Shown here: positions 35,927 through 45,800 of the stretch, one piece after another
Position numbering within the stretch: the stretch's first letter is position 1
How the letters are laid out: every line of letters begins with the position of its first letter
From: Alitta virens
Taxonomy: Eukaryota > Annelida > Polychaeta > Phyllodocida > Nereididae
Direction: 5' to 3'
Assembly: GCA_932294295.1 (NCBI GenBank)
Contig: OW028585.1
Span: 16,618,360 to 16,682,359, forward strand
Length of the DNA stretch: 64,000 nucleotides
The notes under the pieces: model-generated
Seen by the model: only the letters and a program-made list of their open reading frames with translations
Database searches by the model: none
What the model was told of the DNA's origin: nothing
Made by a program: the position numbers and the translations under genes

Positions 35927-38254
35927 TCAATACACGATCCCTCGCTGTAATTTCAAACAATAGAACTGGGCCCAGATATTTGGCACCTGAGCCGAATGCG
36001 TAACAATGTCGTGGTATGGCGGGCGCTGTCCAGCGTGTAGCCACTTCTTGGCAGCCGCTATAGCCATATCCTGGCTCTGCGCGTCCCGTATTTCCTCCAA
36101 TGTAAAAGACTCTATCCAATTTGGATCCAGAGATCTTGTCTCCCCACTTCGTACCATTGTCACACACACCACCTGTGATCCTTCACTCTCCAGTTGACTC
36201 TCCCCAGCCACATGTTGTGGCTGCTCATTGGGGCCCCTGGGGAAACCTTGTGTCAGGTTCCATTGCGTGATAGAAGCCACAAGGTCACTGTTTTGGCCGT
36301 GACCTTGGTCAGGGCATTCTTGGCGCTTACAAGCTCTCACTGGGATACGTGAGCAGCCGTCTGCGTTGGCATGTTTCTTGCCCTCTCTGTATTCGATTAC
36401 AAAGTTGTATTCGGTCAAAGAAGCTATCCATCTGGCCAACATTCCCTCCGCATCCTTAAAATTCTGTAACCACACTAAGGCACGATGATCAGTGCGCAAA
36501 CGCACTGAGTCCTGTCCATACAAATATGGTCGAAATATTTTCACCATTTTGACCACCGCCAATAATTCTTTGTATGTCGTGCAATAATGCTTTTGCGATG
36601 AAGATAGGCACTGCGAGGCGTAGGCGACTACGCGCTCCTCCCCATCAATCATTTGCAACAACACCCCTCCGATCGCAAGATCAGAGGCATCAGTATCCAA
36701 GATGACAGGGCACCCTTCACGAGGTAGCACCAGGATTGGTGCTGTCGTGAGGGCCCTGATTAACCTTTTAAATGCATTACTGCATGTCTCATCCCACTTA
36801 AAGACGGCCTGGTGCGCTGTGAGAGCATGTAGGGGTGCTGCTAATCCAGCAAAGTCACGCACGTACTTTCTATAGTACGATGCGAACCCCACAAAGCAGC
36901 GCACCTCCTGCACCGTGGTAGGCTCAGGCCATTCCCTTACCGCCTTTATTTTTCTGGGATCTGGCTTGACTCCCTCCCTGCATACCACATGCCCAAGAAA
37001 GGAGACCTCACTCTTAAATAACTCGCATTTGCTAGCTTTTAGTCTTAACCCAGCCCCACTAATGCGTTTTAGCACCACTATCAAGTTACCCAAACACTTC
37101 TGGAACGTGGGACCTTGTACTACGATATCATCCATGTAACATAGACAAGTAGACAAGTCTAGTCCCCCCAACACTAACTCCATTAAGCGTTCCAGTGTAG
37201 CTGGACCATTGGTAACCCCAAAGGGCATCACTGTAAAGTGAAAATGCCCTCTAGGTGCAGTGAAAGCAGTTTTCTCCTTGTCTTTGTCGTCCATGGCTAT
37301 TTGCCAATAGCCAGACGACAAGTCCAGGGTGCAAAACCATTTTGCCCCTGATAAAGTGTCTAAACAGTCGTCAATGCGTGGCAAAGGATAAGCATCCTTT
37401 TTAGTGCACGAATTTAACTTCCTATAGTCCACACAAAACCTGAAAGTTCCATCTTTCTTTCTGACCAACACAGGAGGGCTAGACCAGGGGCTATTACTGG
37501 GCTCGATCACTCCGAGTCTTAGCATCTTGTCTACTTCATCTGACAGCGCCCTGCTTTGTGCCCATCCTAATCTCCTTGCGGGCACTTTGAAAGGCCGACT
37601 GTCACCCGTGTCAATCTTGTGCGTGGCTTGACTTGTGCGTCCCAGCCCGTATTTGCCTCCCTCGAAACAATGTTCGTACTCTATCAAGACCTTTCTGAGC
37701 TCTGACAGTTGATCTGCTGTCAGATCGTCAGTTTCATTCAAAAGAGGCTGCAAATGAACGGGCAGTCGGGTTTCAGTGTATCCTTGCTTGGGTTCATTAT
37801 TCACCTCGGCAGCATGCACCGTTTTCGGCAGATTCACTTTTTCGACCTCGCTCAATTGTCTTACTACCTGCCCTTTTGCTATATGAACACTCTCAGTCGT
37901 GGGGTTGGCTATCCACACGTGGGCACCAGAGCATTGAGAAGTCAATAGCCCTCTAGGTACCATTATACGTAAATCCTGACACACTGTAGGCAGAGACTCG
38001 AATACGATGTCGCCCCTGTCAGATACGCCCCAGGACACCAAATTGACTGAGACCTGCGACACGTGGCGAGCTGGTATATGAACGTCTTCGTGTATAATGG
38101 CTCGGCCTGTTTTTCCAGGGCGACCTTCTATGCACGCTATATCAACGCCTCCCAGTCTCAGCATCCCCACTGAACACATTAATAATGTCGCTTCAAGAAG
38201 TCCATCCCTAATAAACCAGGGAGACCACCGATATCTGCAACCAAAAATTCGCAA
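35927..38254 (-). pseudogene. pol: Gypsy reverse transcriptase and RNase H
   Basis: A 775-codon open frame. Reverse transcriptase motifs run in order: VLVRKKDGTFRFCVDYRKLN (about residues 262-281), LDLSSGYWQIAM (310-321), MPFGVTNGPAT, and the catalytic YMDD near 373. A connection follows with FLGHVV and KFKWDE-like parts, then RNase H with TDASDLAIGG near 521, YTTYKELLAVV-like and RTDHRALVWL. The first 30 or so codons are probably out of frame with the real start, because protease and reverse transcriptase frames change register near 38185. It ends at an in-frame TGA rather than at a natural boundary. Confidence 0.9.
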
Positions 38255-38595
38255 GGATAGAGCATCCTCTCTAGACAGAGAGTGAGCTCCACCTTGCCAT
38301 ATATATTGATAGGTCCGCCATTAGCAGCTGAAATCGTGCCTTCCACAGGTCTTAATTGCTCTCGATTTGCACCTGGTATTTCGTCATATTCCTGCTTGCT
38401 CAGCAGTGACACCTGCGCCCCTGTATCGATCAGAAGGTCCACGTGACGTGTTCCGATGCTGATCGTTATGTACCAAGATGCACTCGTACTTTGCATAGCC
38501 ACATGCCTGGGCCAATGCTGTCCGACTCTTACCCCTTCCCAACATTCTGGGACGGGGGGACATATATCCGGGACGGATACTTCCTCCCTCCTCAC
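38179..38595 (-). pseudogene. pol: Gypsy aspartic protease
   Basis: The protease core LLIDTGAQVSLLSK holds the catalytic DTG, and GLPGLLGMDFL is the usual second conserved block near the C-terminus. It overlaps gag at its start and the reverse transcriptase frame at its end, in a different register from the latter. Whether the register change is natural frameshifting or a mutation cannot be told from one copy. Confidence 0.85.
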
Positions 38596-40002
38596 TCGTT
38601 TTCCGACTGCTTCCTATCTCTTTTGTCCTTACCCCCTTTTTTACTCCGATCGCTACGCCCTTTGGACTGCTTGCCCCCGTACTGGTCCGATCGGTGCCCC
38701 CTATCCCTGTCCCTACTAGACGCTCTCCTCGAAGGGCGATCATCATCAGCATGACGCCTGGGGCAGTTCCTGCGGAGATGGCCGGTCTTTTTGCACCGGT
38801 AGCATCGCCGTAACTCAGGGGAAGAGTCCTGCTCTTGGCGGCCATTATTACTGTACACTCTTTCTTTTGACTCTTTAGCCATTACCTCTCCCATGATAGA
38901 GTAAACTAGATCTTTTAGATCCTGCTTCGTAATGGCCCCTTCTTTTTCAGAGGGTGGGCCAACACGTACAGGGGCCGAAGCAGTAGCAGCCACCGAAGCC
39001 TCGGGCTGTATTATAGGCAAGGCGACAGCGCCAGCCGGCCCGACATCAGGCTTGCTCGTTTTTGTGGCCTCATATGCTGCCTCGTACTGTACTGCCAAGT
39101 CAATGGCCTCTTGTAATGTAGGTGGCTTTAACGCCGCCAACCAAAATCGCATGCTCGTGGATCCAGCCGTTTCCATGAACCGCTCTTTTGCAAAGCGTTC
39201 CTGTTCCGCGCTGGTGGAAGCGGGGTTCGCTTTCCGAGACAAATCTAACAGAAACAACCCATACGTCTCGAGGTCCATTTTCGGGACTTCGTTTCGCATT
39301 GAACCACTTATTCCTATAAGCATCCAAGGCACGATTGGAGCAGAACAGGGCCGTCAACTGGCTCACCATTTCTCTCCAATCGTCTCGATAAGTCAATGGC
39401 CTCATCTTTAGTTTAGCCTGACCAGTGACGCTGGTCCAAAGATGGAAGCACCTTTCCTCGTCAGTCCACTTATTGAAGGTGGCGACTCTTGTGAACTCAT
39501 CCAAATGGTCTATAAAAGCTGTACCTTGACCGTCATACTTAGGAGGAATAGCCTCCTTTCTTCGCCTATACCTTGAGGAACCCATACTCCTCTCCGGAGT
39601 ACTATCGGCCGCCATGACAGCCCGTGCCGAGCCACGTGGTTCCGCGCGCTCGACGACGTGGGGCCTATCTTCAGGAGTCGAAACAGGCGTTGACGCGGAG
39701 GAATCGTTCGATTCATACCCGGCTGGCGAGGGCTCCCTTCGGCTCCCTCGATCGCCGGTCACCCGCCTACTCCCTTGGCTCGTCATTGCGAGTCCAGGGC
39801 TCGGAGTCCTATCCGCCGGGGCCTCTCGTCTCCGAGGGCATCCCGGCGTACGTGCTACTTTATCTCTAACCGAAGTATGTAGGATTGACTCATCCGCCGC
39901 TTGCGAGGGACCAGGCACCGGAGTCGATGCGGGTTCACTCGTCTCGGCTGTGGCCAAGCCAGGTCTTTTACGTAACTTCGCAGGCGTTATACGGTAGGGC
40001 AA
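38592..40002 (-). pseudogene. gag: Gypsy gag with zinc knuckle, frame broken
   Basis: Two open frames cover gag. The upstream one (39100-40002) has a basic, serine/proline-rich N-terminus followed by a capsid-like helical part (PPKYDGQGTAFIDHLDEF, ALFCSNRALDAYRNKWF). The downstream one (38592-39332) continues with KMDLETYGLFLLDL and ends in a CCHC zinc knuckle, CYRCKKTGHLRRNC, and a basic tail. The register changes once, near 39275. Confidence 0.8.
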
Positions 40003-40289
40003 GACACGCTAAATGTCAATGAGATAAAATATTCTAGTGTGAAGTCTACTTAACTGTAGATATATGCAATCTGAAGTAATCAGGTCGCGAAGTTGGTGCT
40101 GCTGACGCTCGCTGTGGATGTGTGTTGTCGATACCCAGGTTCCGCCGCAACTGACGGAGCACGTGGTTGCAGACGCCTTTATCCTTATGGCCGTTCTAAT
40201 GTCATTTCTTAAAAAGTTCACTTTTCTTGAAATCCATGTCCTGACTAGGTCCTATCCCATTGGGGAACCCTACAAGCGAATTGAATCAA

Positions 40290-40307
40290 GTCCCATATCG
40301 GGCGCCA
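40290..40307 (-). other. Primer binding site of the gypsy element
   Basis: On the minus strand TGGCGCCCGATATGGGAC lies 3 nt inside the LTR. A TGG start right behind a 5' LTR is the standard layout, and TGGCGCC fits priming by a lysine tRNA 3' end in related elements. The later positions are less certain. Confidence 0.8.
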
Positions 40308-40310
40308 ATT

Positions 40311-40529
40311 TGTAAGGTTCCCCAATAAAGACAAAGTGTTGAAAGTCCAGTTTAAAATGGTTTATTCTGCCCTGCCCCGCCGTACAGCCTGTCTATCGCC
40401 TGCTTCCTCAGCTACTGATGCGGCCTGGGTCGATTCCCGCCAAGACCCCGTGGTCACGTGGTACGGGTCACCCAGTGCGCATTAAGTTGGTCACTGACCT
40501 AGTAAGGTCAGCGACTGGGGGTTATCACA
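40311..40529 (-). repeat. 5' LTR of the gypsy element
   Basis: 219 bp, beginning TGTGATAACC and ending GGAACCTTACA on the minus strand, so it has the TG...CA ends of an LTR. A polyadenylation signal (AATAAA) lies at 40361-40366. No second copy exists at the other end of the element, so LTR divergence cannot be used to date it. Confidence 0.85.
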
Positions 40530-41634
40530 GTATGGTGAGTTCATGTCTTCATATCCTCATCTCTCTTGTGATAATGGAAATTCACAATCATGACCATAGT
40601 TCTATGTGGTAAAATTTCATTGACACATCAAGTATATTATAAATATATACCCAATATACCCCAAAAAAATCAAATGGAAACATTACGATAGATATGTTTC
40701 AGTCGTGATGATAATTTTAAATAACAGATACATGAATTTATTTGACAACTTCTTAAAAAATCTCTAATTTCATAGTTGTATATCTTAATACTTTTTTACA
40801 TACATGTATATTGTATTGTTTTGCTCCGACATTTGCAATATATCAAATGCATTTGTAAATGCATTTGCATTTGCATGTAAATGTGTTTCTAATATTAGAC
40901 ATTTGCATTTGCAATTGCATTTCAAACCATGTGAAACATTTGCATTTTCATTCAAATGCATTTCTGAAATTAGGCATTTGCATTTGCACTTGCACTTGAC
41001 AGAATACACAACATTTGCATTTGCATTTAAATGTGTTTGGTCGCATTTGTACCCAATCATGGTTCATGATAGTTTGACGCATGCCAATGCAAAAAGTTTT
41101 AAGTCCAAATATCTTGGAAATGAGAAAAGATATATCACAAAAAATTGGCACCTAATTTCTTTTTCTAAATTTTATACAAAAGATGAAGATTATACTGGAA
41201 TCAGTTTTAGATACTTTGAATTCTTCCAAAGCCTAGAAATATCATGTTTCAAAATGTAAATGATTAGAATGCTATCGCAGAGCTAATAACAGAAATTATA
41301 AATAGAACTGCCGCTTTATTGTGATTATTGAATCCCCACCAGGAGCAATGGCATCTGTGGTGTATTCCTGGAAAAAGGTGTTTATATATCTGATAACATA
41401 GTAACTCATACCAAGAAAAAGGTTGATCGTAATTTTATACCACTTGTATTAGTAACTGTCATCATTTAATGATTGGTACAGCACACAGCAGGACATCCAG
41501 AAGTTTTCAATTGCAATCCTTATCATGACGTTTGTTATAACGCCAAATGGCTCATATGTGGCATGCATGTCAGCGGCTTTTGGCCTTAGTGCGTGTCTCC
41601 TATAACCATAATATAACCAGTTTTCCTTGATAAT
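40530..41634 (+). repeat. Duplicate of GRL exon-2 edge and intron, copy 1
   Basis: About 97-98 percent identical by eye to 44108-45215. It starts at gtatggtgagttcatg: the last five bases of GRL exon 2 and its splice donor. Everything upstream of that point is replaced by the gypsy LTR, so this looks like the right flank of a retrotransposon insertion into a second GRL copy whose left flank is gone. A 0.45-kb open frame inside both copies is driven by simple repeats and not called. Confidence 0.88.
40840..41040. repeat. CATTTG-rich intronic tract (octamer motifs)
   Basis: Irregular repeats of catttg and aaatg generate many ATTTGCAT octamers, the reverse complement of ATGCAAAT, a POU-factor site. 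The duplicate tract is at 44420-44620. Base composition alone could create the motif, so a regulatory role is only a guess. Confidence 0.7.
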
Positions 41635-41890
41635 TTTGTTTTGAATTAAGTTAGCATGGTCATACAAGACAACTAGGCTGACAGTATCTGATTGGATATT
41701 GACAAAAAGGAGCTGGGTCTAGGAAAGCCAATTGGTCTGAACAGATATCCAAGTATGGGCATAGATCCATGGGGAAGGGAGTGATGGGTCCTTTATCCTT
41801 CCTAAGTTCACAGAAAGATTGGTTCTTCAATCTACATGGGGTATGGCGAAGATTGAAAAAAAAATCAAAAATCCCATCGGATGTATTCTA

Positions 41891-42040
41891 CATGGCCATT
41901 TGTACCACGTGTTTTCCCATGCGTTTGGATAAACGCATGGAAAACGCATGGTTTTTTCCTTATTATAATTAGCTAAAAACCATGCGTTTTCCATGCGTTT
42001 ATCCTTCTCATGAAAAACGCACGTGGCTCATTTGGCCATG
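41891..42040. mobile_element. 150-bp foldback element
   Basis: Ends are catggcca and tggccatg, followed inward by ccacgtg on both sides. The centre is a perfect 30-bp inverted repeat, 41927-41956 with 41975-42004, starting ggataaacgcatggaaaacg, with an 18-base loop. Within each arm CGCATGG occurs twice, so alternative smaller hairpins are possible. No coding capacity. Probably a MITE. Confidence 0.8.
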
Positions 42041-42494
42041 CAGCACTTTAAACATTGACAGTGATTTCTGATTCTGTGCTAATGTAATCAAATATTATTC
42101 CACTATGTGTTAGACGAACGGTGTAAGCATGCATCCACTGTTGACTGATTGTAATGGCACACCATAAGATGCTTTAATAGCTTTCATATGAATTATGTAG
42201 ATTTGCTGATCAGTGTTTTCCAAAACGCAATCATATTAGCTCACCCTGAGCAGACTCATGTATCGTATTTGTTTAATCCTACAAGTAAGCACAGATCCAT
42301 TAATGCTAGCTTGGCAAATATTGATGACATATCTGTGCAAATTGTGTCCGTTTTTGCATGTGTTTTATCTTTGCTGCCACATTTGTGATTGTTCAAAAGA
42401 TGCACCACAGCTTTCGTGGCTGAGATTCTTCTGCTGGTTTTGACTAGAGAATAGTTAGGATTGGTTGTCAATCAGCAATTTTATAATCAGATTG

Positions 42495-42700
42495 GATTAT
42501 AAGTGTAGATTATTTTTCATTGGTTTTCAATCCGTGATTATTTAATAGATTGCAAATTAGAGATTTTAGTTTTCAGTGATTATTTAAAAGATTGCAAATT
42601 AGAGATTTTAGTTGGTTTTCAATCTGTGACTATTTAACAGATTTTAATTAGAGATTTTAATCAATCAGATTTTGTAAACGGTTTAGAATCAAACTTTAAA
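42495..42700. repeat. Degenerate tandem repeat of about 55-60 bp
   Basis: Three to four imperfect copies of a unit made of ttggttttcaatctgtgatt, atttaatagattg and caaattagagattttag. Copies vary in length. It ends about 120 bp before the GRL start codon. Confidence 0.65.
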
Positions 42701-42820
42701 ACTGGTTTCTAGTGAAAATCAAGAGATTACTTAATTTGTTTCCAAACAAACATTAGTTGCTTAATTGATTTCCAAAAAATTATTTTAAATTGGTTCACAC
42801 TCAGTTTTACCTGAATCGTC

Positions 42821-45800
42821 ATGGATATTATCAAGCAACTACGACCTTTCCTTTTCGTATTTCTGTTGTTTGGAAAATGTCACTTGAGGTCAGACCAAAA
42901 ATGGATATACTACATTACTTTTATTTACAATATAGCAATCGTTCTTGTTTGTGCATTTTTTTTGGTTGTTAACTTAATTGGCTTACCACCTGGCGGCGAC
43001 TTTCATTTAAACTTGGCAGTTAACTACCAAACTGTAGCCTTTCTGATTTGGGCACTAATGACCTCTGTGTCAATGCTAATTATAAGCAACAAAGGTACTC
43101 TTGGAATTGATAAAAGCAAAATTATAAGTGCGCAAGTGCCCAAACACATGAAGCTCATATTAGCTTTTGGTACAGTTGCAGTTGTCTGCTTAATGATTGT
43201 ACCTGTATTAGCAGGCCTTGGCAATGAACAAAATCGTAACTTTACTAAACTGTGTAACGAATCAAAAAGCATAACCAGTCCTTCCTGTGTGTGGGTTATT
43301 AATTTATGCAGTTATATCATAATCATGCCGCCAGCCTTATTACTCCCATATTACACCGCTGCATACTCTTACATCATTGCGCTAGAATTCAAGGCCCTTC
43401 ACGAACAAATGCGAAACTGTCCAAACCTGTTCGGGTCATCGGAAACTATCATGGAAGGGTTAGTTTGTTTCAAGTAGTGATATATTGTTTATCGTCAGGA
43501 CATTGTATGACAGTGAAACATCATAGCCATGCTACACCCAGATAGCATTCCAAATCGAAACGATGCTGGCCCGATTTGGAATGCTATCTGGGCCATACAG
43601 TTAATGGTGGATTTAGAAGTTTAGTAAACAGCTTAAAATGTTCATGTAAAGAATTGTTGAAATTTAACGGTCGTTTCCCAGACTATTCAAATCAAGAAAT
43701 TGTATTTCCTGCCATGTCAAAATATTATAAATGATTTCTTTCATTGTAGAAATCGCTTCAAAATTACTGATATTATCTGTTAATTGTAATGGAAATTTTG
43801 TTATCACTTGCCATCAGTTTTCACACATTTTTTAGCACATTTTTACTTGAAAATAACTGGAAGCAATTCCATTTAATTATTTTCAGATTTCGATTTAAGT
43901 ACAACAACCTTTGTAACATCGTTGATGAATTTTCCTCCTCGCATGGTGTTATCTTCGCAACCAGCTTATTTACCATATCACTGGGCATCATCTGTCAAGC
44001 GTACAGCTTTTTTGCTCCAACAATACCTGCTAAGTACTTATGGCCACAATTTATGAGCTTTACCATGGCTTTGGTAATATATTTTTATGGACCATTACAT
44101 TTGCTTGGTATGGTGAGTTCATGTCTTCATATCCTCATCTCTCTTGTGATAATGGAAATTCACAATCATGACCATAGTTCTATGTGGTAAAATTTCATTG
44201 ACACATCAAGTATATTATAAATATATACCCAATATACCCCAAAAAAATCAAATGGAAACATTACGATAGATATGTTTCAGTCGTGATGATAATTTTAAAT
44301 AACAGATACATGAATTTATTTGACAACTTCTTAAAAAATCTCTAATTTCATAGTTGTATATCTTAATACTTTTTTTACATACATGTATATTGTATTGTTT
44401 TGCTCCGACATTTGCAATATATCAAATGCATTTGTAAATGCATTTGCATTTGCATGTAAATGTGTTTCTAATATTAGACACTTGCATTTGCATTTGCATT
44501 TCAAACCATGTGAAACATTTGCATTTTCATTCAAATGCATTTCTGAAATTAGGCATTTGCATTTGCACTTGCACTTGACAGAATACAAAACATTTGCATT
44601 TGCATTTAAATGTGTTTGGTCGCATTTGTACCCAATCATGGTTCATGATAGTTTGACGCATGCCAATGCAAAAAGTTTTAAGTCCAAATATCTTGGAAAT
44701 GAGAAAAGATATATCACAAAAAATTGGCACCTAATTTCTTTTTCTAAATTTTATACAAAAGATGAAGATTATACTGGAATCAGTTTTAGATACTTTGAAT
44801 TCTTCCAAAGCCTAGAAATATCATGTTTCAAAATGTAAATAATTAGAATGCTATCGCAGAGCTAATAACAGAAATTATAAATAGAACTGCCGCTTTATTG
44901 TGATTATTGAATCCATACCAGGAGCAATGGCATCTGTGGTGTATTCCTGAAAAAAGGTGTTTATATATCTGATAACATAGTAACTCATACCAAGAAAAAG
45001 GTTGATCGTAATTTTATACCACTTGTATTAGTAACTGTCATCATTTAATGATTGGTACAGCACACAGCAGGACATCCAGAAGTTTTCAATTGCAATCCTT
45101 ACCATGACGTTTGTTATAACGCCAAATGGCTCATAAGTGGCATGCACGTCAGCGGCTTTTGGCCTTAGTGCGTGTCTCCTATAACCATAATATAACCAGT
45201 TTTCCTTGATAATTTTAACTTTACGTAAATTGTTAGTTTATGGTCAAATAAATATTTTCTGTTTGTCTGTCTGTCTATCTGTCTCTCACCAATCCACAAA
45301 TATCCCCAGAGACCCATGTGAGAGCATGGGTCACAGTTCTTCCCATTGAAAAATCTTGAGATTCTGAAGACAGGGTTTGGGAGAAATGGAATAACTCTTT
45401 TCCCATATAACTTAAGCCCCTGTCACACTGTTTATCCTCTGCTCCTTGGTCATGTTTCTGAGGGGCAGTGGCTTCATCAGCCAGGTTTTCAAAGGAAAGG
45501 CATCATCTCTGACAATGAAGTAGGGAAGAGGTCTTTCACCAGGAACAATTGGTTCAGGTGGAGGTAACCCAAGGGTCCCTTCTTCAAGTGCTTGCCTCAG
45601 GAGTGTCGTGCTAAAAACTCTCTGTTCGATCCAGCTCCGTTAGCTCCACAGTCTACATTAAGGAACTTGTAGTCAGCATCCACAAGAGCCATGAGTACAA
45701 TGGAGTGGTATCCCTTGTAGTTGTAGTACACGGAACCACTTTTGGGAGGACATCTGATGGCCACATGCTTTCCATCAATGGCTCCAACACAATGAGGAAA

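Larger units (their letters stand above)
34363..40529 (-). mobile_element. Ty3/gypsy LTR retrotransposon, 3' truncated and mutated
   Basis: Minus-strand element with 5' LTR (40311-40529), primer binding site, gag, protease, reverse transcriptase, RNase H and integrase in the order typical of Ty3/gypsy. There is no env-like frame. Visible breaks: a frame change in gag near 39275, another between protease and reverse transcriptase near 38185, an in-frame TGA at 35927-35929, an in-frame TAG at 35270-35272, and no 3' LTR. The 3' side ends at about 34363 directly against the 70-bp satellite. The right side ends exactly at a duplicated GRL exon edge. The copy is dead. Confidence 0.92.
41635..42820. 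other. Upstream region of the GRL gene
   Basis: No protein-coding gene is supported. It contains a foldback element (41891-42040) and a degenerate tandem repeat (42495-42700) around gattgcaaattagagatttta and ggttttcaatctgtgatta. The GRL promoter should lie here, but I see no convincing TATA box or initiator to place it. Confidence 0.5.

Noticed and set aside
40785..41259. Open frames rich in NAFAFA/HLHLHL or KCKCKC (also at 44331-44838)
   Set aside because: They arise from the CATTTG simple repeat and lie in a GRL intron; identical simple-repeat translation occurs on both strands.
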